Translations under genes and position numbers: made by a program
Assembly: GCA_002432795.1 (NCBI GenBank)
Contig: DJGU01000103.1
Location: 4,300 to 11,725, forward strand
DNA length: 7,426 nt
Direction of reading: 5' to 3'
Source: Anaerolineaceae bacterium UBA5838
GTDB taxonomy: Bacteria > Chloroflexota > Anaerolineae > Anaerolineales > Anaerolineaceae
Shown: piece by piece, positions 1 to 6,331 of the stretch
Layout of the letters: every line of letters begins with the position of its first letter
Numbering within the stretch: the first letter of the stretch is position 1
Notes under the pieces: model-generated
The model's input: only the letters and a program-made list of their open reading frames with translations
What the model was told of the DNA's origin: nothing
Database searches by the model: none

Positions 1-258
1 AAAACTTTGGGGCAAAGAGATCTGGGATTGCTGATAACTGGCGAAGGCTGCCCCATAAACCTGATCGGCGGGCAGCGCTACAACATCCCCAGGCGTATCA
101 GTCTCGGTGTCCGGGGCAGTCGGTTCGTTGGAAGGCGTGGTCGCTTCAGGTTCTTGCACATCATCCACCGGGCTGGGGTTGATAGTGATGGTGCACGAGA
201 CCAGCAAAGAAGCCAGCCAGACCATAATGAGCAGGTTTCGAAATCGATTCTTTCGCAT
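1..258 (-). CDS. Putative lipoprotein, N-terminal part (runs off left edge)
   Basis: Only the first 86 codons are in the window. The N-terminus is a lipoprotein signal peptide: a basic start (MRKNRFRN), a hydrophobic stretch at about residues 9-20 and a lipobox LVSC with the acceptor Cys at residue 22. Residue 23 is Thr, not Asp, so outer-face anchoring is expected. Residues 28-60 form a low-complexity linker rich in Pro, Glu, Asp and Thr, typical of a tether before a folded domain; the domain itself begins near DQVYGAAFASYQQ and is cut off. The start ATG at 258 is preceded by GGAGAG. The gene starts 12 bases after the stop of the FG-GAP gene, and that stop codon abuts the ribosome site, so the two are almost certainly one operon. 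The function cannot be named from this fragment. Confidence 0.8.
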   Translation of the reverse strand, partial: MRKNRFRNLLIMVWLASLLVSCTITINPSPVDDVQEPEATTPSNEPTAPDTETDTPGDVVALPADQVYGAAFASYQQSQISLPQSF

Positions 259-270
259 TTTACACTCTCC

Positions 271-996
271 TTATCGGGTAAATAACCAATAATGAACACC
301 ATCCCCCATGATGGTTAGCCGCTCCCAGCGGCTTTCAGAACGATCCAACAGAGAAAAACCAAAACCAATCCAACGCCATATCGTTAGCTGTCCTCCCTTT
401 TGTTTTGCGTAATAATCATTTTCGAGCGCAGCCAGCTCCACCAGTCCATCGCCGTTCAGATCTGCCGCCATTACATTTGAGATGGGGTTTGCCAGGGCTG
501 AGCCAGCCCAAATCTCGCGATAATCGACTTTCTGCCAGCCTATCAGGATCAACTGGCAGCTTTGCCCTTCATGATTCTGATGGCTTTCAATCCGCCCTCC
601 GTAGGGCAAAAATTCATCTACTGGCCAGGGTTGAAATGCCCGCCAAACTAAAAGCACGGCCTCGTTAATTCCATCGTGATTCAGGTCCGCAATTTGTGCT
701 TCACTCACACGCCACTCGTCAGGACTTTGCCACAAAATCTGCCCATCGCAGTTGGTAATATGCAGCGATTCCGTTTCAGACAGCAGGCATTCCGGCTGGT
801 TGTCCCCATCCAGATCGCCGGAAAGCGCAGGTGTGAGGAGCTCAGAACTGCTTGAAATCCGATTCTTTTGCATGGGAATTAACAGCCCCGAATTCAATTG
901 CCAGTATCGACCAGCCATACTGTTATTCAAGATTGGGAAGAGGATCATGAGAAACAACACGACCCAATGAAATTTTGCCTTCAAAAAAGAGAGCAC
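271..996 (-). CDS. Secreted FG-GAP/VCBS-repeat protein
   Basis: A protein of 241 residues from a GTG start. Residues 1-28 look like a signal peptide: a short basic region, a hydrophobic core (WVVLFLMILFPIL) and a possible cleavage site after SMA. The mature part carries three Asp-rich calcium-loop motifs, DLDGDNQPE (about residue 61), DLNHDGINE (about 104) and DLNGDGLVE (about 179). These are the hallmark of FG-GAP/VCBS (integrin-alpha-like) beta-propeller blades. Three blades are too few for a full seven-bladed propeller, so it may be a partial propeller or oligomeric. I prefer the GTG at 996 because GGAGG (1003-1007) lies six bases upstream and it gives a compact signal peptide. An in-frame ATG at 1023 would add nine residues but has no well-spaced ribosome site. 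It is co-transcribed with the downstream lipoprotein. The ligand and role are unknown; surface binding or adhesion is a guess from the fold. Confidence 0.8.
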   Translation of the reverse strand: MLSFLKAKFHWVVLFLMILFPILNNSMAGRYWQLNSGLLIPMQKNRISSSSELLTPALSGDLDGDNQPECLLSETESLHITNCDGQILWQSPDEWRVSEAQIADLNHDGINEAVLLVWRAFQPWPVDEFLPYGGRIESHQNHEGQSCQLILIGWQKVDYREIWAGSALANPISNVMAADLNGDGLVELAALENDYYAKQKGGQLTIWRWIGFGFSLLDRSESRWERLTIMGDGVHYWLFTR

Positions 997-1109
997 AACG
1001 TTCCTCCATCCGGAAGAAACCATTACGCCCCACCCTAATCACCTCAAAATATTGAATTTCCCCAGTTGGACAGTGAGTGGAACTACAAAATATAAAAGCT
1101 TACACCTAA

Positions 1110-1138
1110 ATTGTATAACTAATCAGAGTCGATATCAA
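1110..1138 (-). promoter_or_regulatory. Sigma-70-like promoter for the FG-GAP/lipoprotein unit
   Basis: Reading the minus strand, TTGATA (1138-1133) is followed after exactly 17 bases by TACAAT (1115-1110). Both are five-of-six matches to the sigma-70 consensus with ideal spacing. Transcription would start near 1103 and leave an untranslated leader of about 100 bases before the GTG at 996. It lies between the rarA stop and the FG-GAP gene and reads toward the latter, so that pair need not depend on rarA transcription. Confidence 0.6.
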
Positions 1139-1172
1139 GCACCAGGACCAAAATTGGGACGGTTCTCCGGGA

Positions 1173-2531
1173 TCAGATGGTTTCTTCAGGCGGGTTGTCT
1201 TTGGAGATCGCTTTCGCTTGTTCCTCGCGCCAGAGCCTGAGTCGCTCAGCTACCTGGGCTTCGTAACCAATTTCAGAGGGATGATAAAAATGCTTTCCTA
1301 CCAAATGGTCTGGTAAATATTGCTGTCCAACCCAGTGCCCATCAAAAGAGTGCGGATAAAGGTAGCCCTGACCGTGACCAAACCCCTTAGCGTCGCGGCT
1401 GGCATCCATCAGAGGAACCGGCACCCCGCCCGCCCCATTTTGTTTGATCTCGTCCTGAATCTCCCAAAATGCCCCAACCGAGTTCGATTTTGGCGCGGTG
1501 GCTAAATAAATCACCGCCTGGGCAATCGGATACCAACCTTCGGGCATGCCGATATATTCAAAGTTTTGCGCGGCAGCGTTTGCTACCAGGATCGCGTTGG
1601 GGTCAGCCATGCCGATATCCTCACTGGCGAGGATAATCAAGCGCCTGAGCACAAAGCGCGGGTCTTCCCCCGCCAAAAGCATTTTGGTCATCCAGTAGAG
1701 CGCCGCGTCCGGGTCGCTGCCCCTGACGGATTTGATGAATGCCGAGATCGTGTCGTAGTGTTGATCATCGGTCTTATCATAAAGGATCGCGCGTTTTTGA
1801 ATCGACTCCTGCGCTACTTCCAGCGTGATGTGCGTGGTTCCATCCTCAGGCGGTGTGGTTTCCACCGCCAGTTCCAGCGCATTCAGCGCGTTACGGGCAT
1901 CCCCACCAGCCACATCCGCCAGGTGGAGCAAGGCTTCCTCGTCCACCTGAACCTGGCGCTTGCCATAGCCAACCAGCGGGTCCGCCAGAGCTCTCCTCAA
2001 GAGGATCAGGATGTCATTCTGGGACAGGGGCTTGAGTTCAAACAGCCGCGAGCGGCTGACCAGCGCCTTGATTACGTCAAAATAGGGGTTCTGGGTGGTC
2101 GCGCCGATCAGCATGATCAGACCGCTTTCCACGTGCGGCAGAAGCGCGTCCTGTTGGGCTTTGTTCCAGCGGTGGACTTCGTCGATAAACAGGATAGTGC
2201 GCGTGCGGTAGAGCCGCCGCCGCTCAGTGGCAGCCTCAATCGCCTTGCGCAGATCCCCCACGCCCGCCAGCACGGCGCTCAGGCTCTCAAAATGCGCCTT
2301 GGTGGTATTGGCGATCACGCGTGCCAGCGTGGTTTTGCCGGTTCCAGGGGGGCCGTAAAGGATGATCGAACTAAACAAGCGGTCAGCCTGGATCGCCCGC
2401 CGCAGCAGGCTGCCCTCCCCCAGGATGTGCTCCTGCCCCACGATGTCATCCAGCGTGCGTGGGCGCATACGCGCCGCCAGCGGAGCTTGCTGCTTCAGTT
2501 GTTCTTCCAAAGAGTGATCAAACAGGTCCAT
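1173..2531 (-). CDS. rarA: Replication-associated recombination protein A (RarA/MgsA), AAA+ ATPase
   Basis: A 452-residue AAA+ ATPase of the clamp-loader-like RarA/MgsA/WRNIP1 family, which acts in the cytoplasm at stalled or gapped replication forks. Visible in order: the N-terminal family signature PLAARMRPRTLDDIVGQ (about 17-33), Walker A GPPGTGKT (60-67), Walker B ILFIDEVHRWNKAQQD (113-128), sensor 1 GATTQNP (143-149) and the Arg-finger region SRSRLFEL (159-166). The C-terminal MgsA oligomerisation part includes the ASEDIGMADP segment and the terminal HPSEIGYE motif. Length and all motifs are normal. The ATG at 2531 fits the family N-terminus although its ribosome site (AAGG, two bases away) is poor. 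A GAAC-N4-GTTC palindrome lies 24-37 bases upstream and may be an SOS operator. No clear terminator follows the stop. Confidence 0.95.
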   Translation of the reverse strand: MDLFDHSLEEQLKQQAPLAARMRPRTLDDIVGQEHILGEGSLLRRAIQADRLFSSIILYGPPGTGKTTLARVIANTTKAHFESLSAVLAGVGDLRKAIEAATERRRLYRTRTILFIDEVHRWNKAQQDALLPHVESGLIMLIGATTQNPYFDVIKALVSRSRLFELKPLSQNDILILLRRALADPLVGYGKRQVQVDEEALLHLADVAGGDARNALNALELAVETTPPEDGTTHITLEVAQESIQKRAILYDKTDDQHYDTISAFIKSVRGSDPDAALYWMTKMLLAGEDPRFVLRRLIILASEDIGMADPNAILVANAAAQNFEYIGMPEGWYPIAQAVIYLATAPKSNSVGAFWEIQDEIKQNGAGGVPVPLMDASRDAKGFGHGQGYLYPHSFDGHWVGQQYLPDHLVGKHFYHPSEIGYEAQVAERLRLWREEQAKAISKDNPPEETI

Positions 2532-2554
2532 AGCCTTATTTTACTACATAGTTT

Positions 2555-2568
2555 AGAACTTATGTTCT
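2555..2568. promoter_or_regulatory. Perfect 14-base palindrome upstream of rarA, LexA-box-like
   Basis: AGAACTTATGTTCT is a perfect inverted repeat of GAAC-N4-GTTC form, the core of LexA (DinR) boxes known from Firmicutes and Actinobacteria. It is centred about 31 bases upstream of the rarA ATG, where a repressor would block a promoter. RarA is a replication-fork repair protein, which makes SOS control plausible. One spacer base does not fit the strict Bacillus consensus (CGAAC-RNRY-GTTYC), and no lexA gene is present here, so regulator identity is an inference. Confidence 0.45.
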
Positions 2569-2589
2569 TTTTTAAAGGGCAGATACGCA

Positions 2590-2615
2590 AAACTGCCGCA
2601 TCTCTGCAGCAGTTT
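2590..2615 (-). terminator. Stem-loop downstream of the D-2-hydroxyacid dehydrogenase, possible weak terminator
   Basis: A nine-base stem (AAACTGCTG paired with CGGCAGTTT, one G-T wobble) encloses an eight-base loop, 25 bases beyond the dehydrogenase stop. On the minus strand the stem ends in only four T residues, followed by GCG, so it is a poor intrinsic terminator. It may still separate this gene from rarA, whose own promoter region lies just beyond. Confidence 0.3.
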
Positions 2616-2640
2616 CTAAAGGTGTTTTTTCCACTCAAGA

Positions 2641-3669
2641 TCAGTATCCGTTGTCAGGATCAATCAAATTGTACAATTGCTGCCCCTTGAGATACCTTCC
2701 GATATTTATCACAAACAAGTCCACCAATTGGTCCACACTATTCTTGCTGATTCCTGCGATATGCGGGGTGATGATCACGTTTGGTGCGTCCCAAAGCGGG
2801 CTTTCAGCCGGCAATGGTTCTTCCTCGAACACGTCAAGCACGGCGCCACCCAGCCTGCCAGACCTGGCAGCCTCAATCAAGGCGTCCGTGTCCACCACCG
2901 GTCCGCGTGAAACATTCACTAAAAACGCGCCGGGTTTCATCGCCGCGAACTGCTCAGTGGAGATCATTTGGTGGGTCTCGGCGGTAAGCGGCGGTGAAAC
3001 CACCACAAAATCGCACTCTTTTAACATGGCGTTGAGAGCTTCATTAGGATAAAGCCGGTGGAAGTAATTCCCCTTTGGATCTCCCAGCCCTTCCGGAACA
3101 TAGCCATCGTCCTCAGGATGCAGGACGTCGCGTTTTGTCGCCAGCACTTTTGCGCCGTAGGAATACAAAAGCCGCGCCACTTCACGCCCAATGGAGCCAT
3201 AGCCCACGATCCCCACTGTGCTGCCGCGCAGTTCGACAGGTTCCAGTTTCTCTGTGCGATGTTCGAGCCAGATTTTCTGCTGCTGATAGCGAAGCATCTC
3301 AGGAGCCTTATGTCCGAGCATTAGTAGCGCCATTATCACATACTCGCCCATCTGGCTCACCATCGTTCCGCTGGCGCTGGTAAGTTGTAAGCCTTCGCGC
3401 AGATGGACCTCCTTGCGGAAGTTTTCTTCTACACCAGCGAAATTCAGTTGTATCCACTTCAGAGCAGGAGTGTGCTCAGGAGGGGGCAGAGGCGTGCCGC
3501 TGGTCAGCAATATCTCGGCTTCGCGCCACATTTCCACCGGAATGCGCGTGGCGTCTTTGCGTGCGTACCAATGGAGTTCAATCCGAGCGTCAATCGCCTT
3601 GATCCGTTCCACCTGCGCGTCGTTCAGCGATATAGCGCTGAGGATTCTTAGTTTTTTATCTTCTGTCAT
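2641..3669 (-). CDS. D-2-hydroxyacid dehydrogenase (NAD(P)-dependent)
   Basis: A 342-residue cytoplasmic enzyme of the D-isomer-specific 2-hydroxyacid dehydrogenase family, interconverting a 2-oxoacid and a D-2-hydroxyacid. Numbering from the chosen ATG, the Rossmann motif GYGSIG is at 156-161. The catalytic triad is present: Arg255 in NVSRG, Glu284 in DVFEEEPL and His303 in TPHIAG. The cofactor-selecting position after the second beta strand reads ATKRD instead of the acidic residue of NAD-specific members, which hints at NADP(H) use. The substrate cannot be assigned; glyoxylate/hydroxypyruvate-type or another small oxoacid is possible. GGAG (3680-3683) lies ten bases before the ATG at 3669 but only one base before the ATG at 3678, so I prefer 3669; the longer form adds three residues. 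The preceding membrane-protein gene ends 59 bases upstream, so co-transcription is possible. Confidence 0.88.
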   Translation of the reverse strand: MTEDKKLRILSAISLNDAQVERIKAIDARIELHWYARKDATRIPVEMWREAEILLTSGTPLPPPEHTPALKWIQLNFAGVEENFRKEVHLREGLQLTSASGTMVSQMGEYVIMALLMLGHKAPEMLRYQQQKIWLEHRTEKLEPVELRGSTVGIVGYGSIGREVARLLYSYGAKVLATKRDVLHPEDDGYVPEGLGDPKGNYFHRLYPNEALNAMLKECDFVVVSPPLTAETHQMISTEQFAAMKPGAFLVNVSRGPVVDTDALIEAARSGRLGGAVLDVFEEEPLPAESPLWDAPNVIITPHIAGISKNSVDQLVDLFVINIGRYLKGQQLYNLIDPDNGY

Positions 3670-3728
3670 TTCAGTCATTCTCCAGCTACATCAATGATAA
3701 TAAAAGTATTCTTGTAACAAAACGAACT

Positions 3729-3968
3729 TTATTCATCCCTTGAGATCCAGGATTGATGTTTGTCCTTGCTTTTTCTTTGGGAAGGCGGAGTAATCCCCGG
3801 CTTCGACACGGCAGGTCCGCGATCCTTGAAAAGCACCCCCAACACAAACAGCAGCACCCCAATAATCACGTAATTCGGGATTGGTTCCCCGCTGATCAAA
3901 CCATATGCCAACCAAAGCAGGCTCACTGTGCCTGCGATCATCAACAAACGGCTGATTAGTCTGAGCAT
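3729..3968 (-). CDS. Small two-helix membrane protein, unknown function
   Basis: A 79-residue protein that I do not recognise. It has two hydrophobic segments, about residues 5-24 (ISRLLMIAGTVSLLWLAYGL) and 32-47 (NYVIIGVLLFVLGVLF), joined by a short polar turn (ISGEPIP). A basic tail of about 30 residues follows (KDRG, then SQRKSKDKHQ). By the positive-inside rule, both ends would face the cytoplasm. AGGAGG (3978-3983) sits nine bases before the ATG, which strongly supports translation. It lies 51 bases after the glutamate-semialdehyde dehydrogenase stop and 59 bases before the hydroxyacid dehydrogenase start, in the same direction, so it may share a transcript with either. A reading frame in another phase over the same bases has no ribosome site and no membrane-protein character. 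Confidence 0.75.
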   Translation of the reverse strand: MLRLISRLLMIAGTVSLLWLAYGLISGEPIPNYVIIGVLLFVLGVLFKDRGPAVSKPGITPPSQRKSKDKHQSWISRDE

Positions 3969-4019
3969 GAAATCGTTCCTCCTGAAAGAACCAGGTTATC
4001 AACTAAATCCTGATTTATT

Positions 4020-5612
4020 TTACAACGGATGCCGGGATAATGCCCGAATCACCCTGGTGCGAGACTGTTCGTGCATGTATAAGGGCAGGTAATAGTAGCC
4101 ACCGCCATTCTTTCCAGTTGAACCAGAGCCCTTCCATCCGCCAAAGGATTGGAAGCCAGGCCACGCGCCGGTGGTGGTGCCCTGCGGACGGTTGGAGTAG
4201 ACCGTGCCGGCTTCAATGTTGTCGAAGAACCATTCGGTTTCATCCGGATCTCCCACGAATCCTGCCGTCAGGCCATAATCGACGTCATTTGCCAGTTCCA
4301 TTGCCTGTTCGAGATCGTCCACCGGAGTGACCATGACAATCGGCAGAAACATCTCTTCCTGCCAAAGCCGGTGCTCCAGCGGAATATTAACAACGACGGT
4401 GGGGGCGCAGTAGTAACCCTTAGCAAAATCGCCTTCAGTCAATTGTTTGCCGCCGGTCAGGATTGTACCCGCAGCAGCCAGTTCTGCAACATAGCCGGCG
4501 TAATCATTGTAAGCTTTGCGGCTGATAACCGGACCAAACCAGTTTTCGCGTTGGGTTGGATCACCGATCTTGATGGCGTTGGTATTGGCAACGAGCTTAC
4601 TCACAAAAGCATCGTAAACCGGTTTTTCGACCAGCACGCGCGAAGTGGCGGAGCACTTCTGCCCCTGCAGACCAAACGCAGAGCGCATGACGCCCTCAGC
4701 TGCCAGATCCAGATCGGCGTTTTTCGAGACGATGGTGGGGTTTTTGCCGCCCATTTCCAGGATGACCGGATGGGGATATTTGCGGTTGGCAAACTCACGG
4801 TAGATGCCCATACCAACATCCAACGAACCAGTAAATGTCACCCCAGCCACGTCTTCATTGGCAGTCAGGGCATTGCCGAGCGTGGAACCGGGACCCGTCA
4901 CCAGGTTGAGCACACCGTCAGGAATACCGGCTTCCTGCGCGCATTCCATCAGCAGGGAGGCAGTCCAGCTGCTGTCAGTGGCAGGCTTGAGCACCACGGT
5001 GTTGCCGGCGACCAGGGCATTGCCCACCGGTCCGCCGGCCAGGGAGGCGGGGAAGTTGAAGGGAACGATCACCACCCAAACGCCGTAAGGTTTGAGCACC
5101 GATTCGTTGGTGGAGTTCATCCCTTGCAGCGGGTCTGAGCCAAGCGGCTTGCAGAAGCCGTTGTTTTGCTCCATCATATCAGCCGCCCAGCGGATGAGGT
5201 CTTCCGTTTCAGCCACGTCTCCCAGCGCTTCCATGCGGTTTTTACCGACTTCCAGGCTAACTGCCGCGCTGATTTCGTAGATGCGGGCTGAGATGCGGTC
5301 AGCAAATTTGCGCATCAGGTAGACACGCTCTTCCCAGTTCATGGCTTTCCAGTTCGGGAAGGCTGCTTTAGCCGCAGCAATTGCGTCATCGGCATCCTTT
5401 GCAGTACCTTTTTGGAAGGTTGCCAGGTGCATATTGGTGTTGATGGGGGAAAAAGATTGGTGTTTTTCTTTGGCGAAACGTTTCTCGCCGTTAATGATCA
5501 TAGGGTATTCTTCCCCAAGATTTTGTTTTACGTTTTCCAGTGCCAGATCAAAGTTATCATGCATCTCCTGCGGGGGATCTGACATGGTGCCATAGGTTAG
5601 TTTGAATGCCAT
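4020..5612 (-). CDS. pruA: L-glutamate gamma-semialdehyde (1-pyrroline-5-carboxylate) dehydrogenase
   Basis: A 530-residue NAD-dependent aldehyde dehydrogenase that oxidises glutamate semialdehyde to glutamate, the last step of proline and arginine/ornithine breakdown. Visible in order: PFNFP with the oxyanion Asn186, GNTVVLKPA with cofactor-binding Lys209, VTFTGS (258-263), LEMGGKNP with general base Glu286, GQKCSATSR with nucleophile Cys320, and EEMFLP near 419-424. The overall layout resembles stand-alone RocA/PruA proteins: an N-terminal extension before the YPMIINGE strand, and a C-terminal block with SNRPQG, FGGWKGSGSTGKNGGG and YLPLYMHEQSRT. The substrate call is therefore good but not proven. 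The start is fixed by AGGAGGT (5618-5624), five bases before the ATG at 5612. The frame stays open a further 66 codons upstream into a repeat, but that part does not look like protein. No proline dehydrogenase is in the window. Confidence 0.85.
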   Translation of the reverse strand: MAFKLTYGTMSDPPQEMHDNFDLALENVKQNLGEEYPMIINGEKRFAKEKHQSFSPINTNMHLATFQKGTAKDADDAIAAAKAAFPNWKAMNWEERVYLMRKFADRISARIYEISAAVSLEVGKNRMEALGDVAETEDLIRWAADMMEQNNGFCKPLGSDPLQGMNSTNESVLKPYGVWVVIVPFNFPASLAGGPVGNALVAGNTVVLKPATDSSWTASLLMECAQEAGIPDGVLNLVTGPGSTLGNALTANEDVAGVTFTGSLDVGMGIYREFANRKYPHPVILEMGGKNPTIVSKNADLDLAAEGVMRSAFGLQGQKCSATSRVLVEKPVYDAFVSKLVANTNAIKIGDPTQRENWFGPVISRKAYNDYAGYVAELAAAGTILTGGKQLTEGDFAKGYYCAPTVVVNIPLEHRLWQEEMFLPIVMVTPVDDLEQAMELANDVDYGLTAGFVGDPDETEWFFDNIEAGTVYSNRPQGTTTGAWPGFQSFGGWKGSGSTGKNGGGYYYLPLYMHEQSRTRVIRALSRHPL

Positions 5613-5639
5613 TTTGTACCTCCTGTGTTTCTTGAGGTC

Positions 5640-5668
5640 ATTGTAACAAATTGAAATTGAGAATGTTT
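5640..5668 (-). promoter_or_regulatory. Weak promoter candidate for the semialdehyde dehydrogenase gene
   Basis: On the minus strand TACAAT (5645-5640) is a good -10 element 27 bases before the ATG. The hexamer 17 bases further up (AAACAT) is a poor -35, so an activator or a different sigma factor may be involved, or the real promoter lies elsewhere. The surroundings are AT-rich. I list it because this gene follows a 730-base gap and needs its own start. Confidence 0.25.
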
Positions 5669-5750
5669 TACAAAGCTTATATCCTCGATGGGATGAGGAA
5701 CGGAAAAAAAGCGATCGGGGCAAGGAGGCAAAAAGTGGCGTGGCAGTTGT

Positions 5751-5931
5751 GTAGGGCGGAATGAGGTGGGCGCAAGCGCCTGGTAAAATGAGCCTCTGTG
5801 CCCACCTCACTCCGCCAACGAATTAAGCCAAAACTTGTAATCTCGGAGTGAGACCGCGCTAGGCTCCCCAAAATACCAACATACTCTGGCGTTCTCATTA
5901 CACAGCTTCGCTGGTACTTCGTCCGACCTAC
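5751..5931. repeat. Composite two-hairpin REP/BIME-like repeat, copy 1 (181 bases, with insertion)
   Basis: It starts GTAGGGCGGAATGAG and ends CCGACCTAC, so GTAG stands at the outer end on both strands. The left hairpin pairs 5755-5771 with 5800-5816 (17 bases, one mismatch) around a 28-base loop. The right hairpin has its left arm near 5844-5856, but its right arm is split by 23 bases that copy 2 lacks. The first 73 bases are identical to copy 2 and in the same orientation. No flanking target duplication is visible. Confidence 0.8.
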
Positions 5932-6071
5932 AACCAATAGCCCAACCTCGCGCGCGGTTCAGACCCTCCCCGTTTTGCCTCAGGGAAAATGAACACCAGG
6001 GCAATCATCTTGGGGGTGTTTTATTCATTCATAGTTTCGCGAGTATGTAACTTGCCCTGCAATATAAACTG

Positions 6072-6144
6072 GCAGGGGCGAAGCATCCTAAAAAAACTAA
6101 TTTTGCAATTTCTACTGTATCAGTTTGGGTAGCTTCGCCCCTAC
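6072..6144. repeat. Second REP-type inverted repeat (GTAGGGGCGAAGC family)
   Basis: The left arm GCAGGGGCGAAGCATCC (6072-6088) pairs with GGTAGCTTCGCCCCTAC (6128-6144) at 14 of 17 positions, around a 39-base AT-rich centre. The right arm read on the minus strand begins GTAGGGGCGAAGC, with GTAG at the outer edge; the left arm has GCAG. The sequence is unrelated to the flanking composite repeat, so it looks like a different REP family placed between two copies of the first. Confidence 0.6.
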
Positions 6145-6174
6145 GTCTAAATTTTCATATTTCCAGGGAGTAAC

Positions 6175-6331
6175 GTAGGGCGGAATGAGGTGGGCGCAAG
6201 CGCCTGGTAAAATGAGCCTCTGTGCCCACCTCACTCCGCCAACGAATGGAGCCGGCATTTGTGATGTCGGAGTGAGACCGCGTTAGGCTCTCATCATACC
6301 AACAGACTCTGGCGGTCTCATTCCGACCTAC
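6175..6331. repeat. Composite two-hairpin REP/BIME-like repeat, copy 2 (157 bases, intact)
   Basis: This is the intact form. Its ends, GTAGGGCGGAATGAG and CTCATTCCGACCTAC, are inverted repeats of 15 bases with one mismatch. The left hairpin pairs 6179-6195 with 6224-6240; the right hairpin pairs 6266-6281 with 6312-6327 (16 bases, one G-T pair on the plus strand, 30-base loop). All four arms share the core G(G/T)CGGA(A/G)TGAG. It ends 11 bases beyond the stop of the adenylyltransferase gene, so the right hairpin could form at the 3' end of that operon's mRNA. Confidence 0.85.

Noticed and set aside
78..302. Minus-strand frame of 74 codons overlapping the lipoprotein in another phase
   Set aside because: The lipoprotein frame has a signal peptide, a lipobox and a ribosome site; this frame has none of these.
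2555..2573. Plus-strand hairpin followed by T residues as an intrinsic terminator
   Set aside because: No plus-strand gene precedes it and the stem has only five pairs; the palindrome fits an operator better.
1566..2690. Long plus-strand open frame (374 codons) opposite rarA
   Set aside because: It lies antisense to a fully conserved rarA; its length reflects the codon bias of the real gene.
3733..4002. Minus-strand frame of 89 codons overlapping the small membrane protein
   Set aside because: It has no ribosome site and no hydrophobic pattern, while the other phase has both.
4149..5138. Long plus-strand open frame (329 codons) opposite the semialdehyde dehydrogenase
   Set aside because: It lies antisense to a gene with all catalytic motifs, and shows no domain of its own.
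5613..5810. In-frame 66-codon extension upstream of the semialdehyde dehydrogenase ATG
   Set aside because: It reads into repeat copy 1, lacks protein-like composition, and the ATG at 5612 has an excellent AGGAGGT site.
5677..5937. Open frame of 86 codons on the minus strand across repeat copy 1
   Set aside because: It is a translation of the palindromic repeat, without a ribosome site or recognisable pattern.
5807..6004. Open frame of 65 codons on the minus strand, right part of repeat copy 1
   Set aside because: It overlaps the repeat, looks random in composition and has no family resemblance.
5751..6331. CRISPR array or insertion sequence
   Set aside because: There are only two long copies with internal hairpins, no regular short spacers, no transposase and no flanking target duplication.
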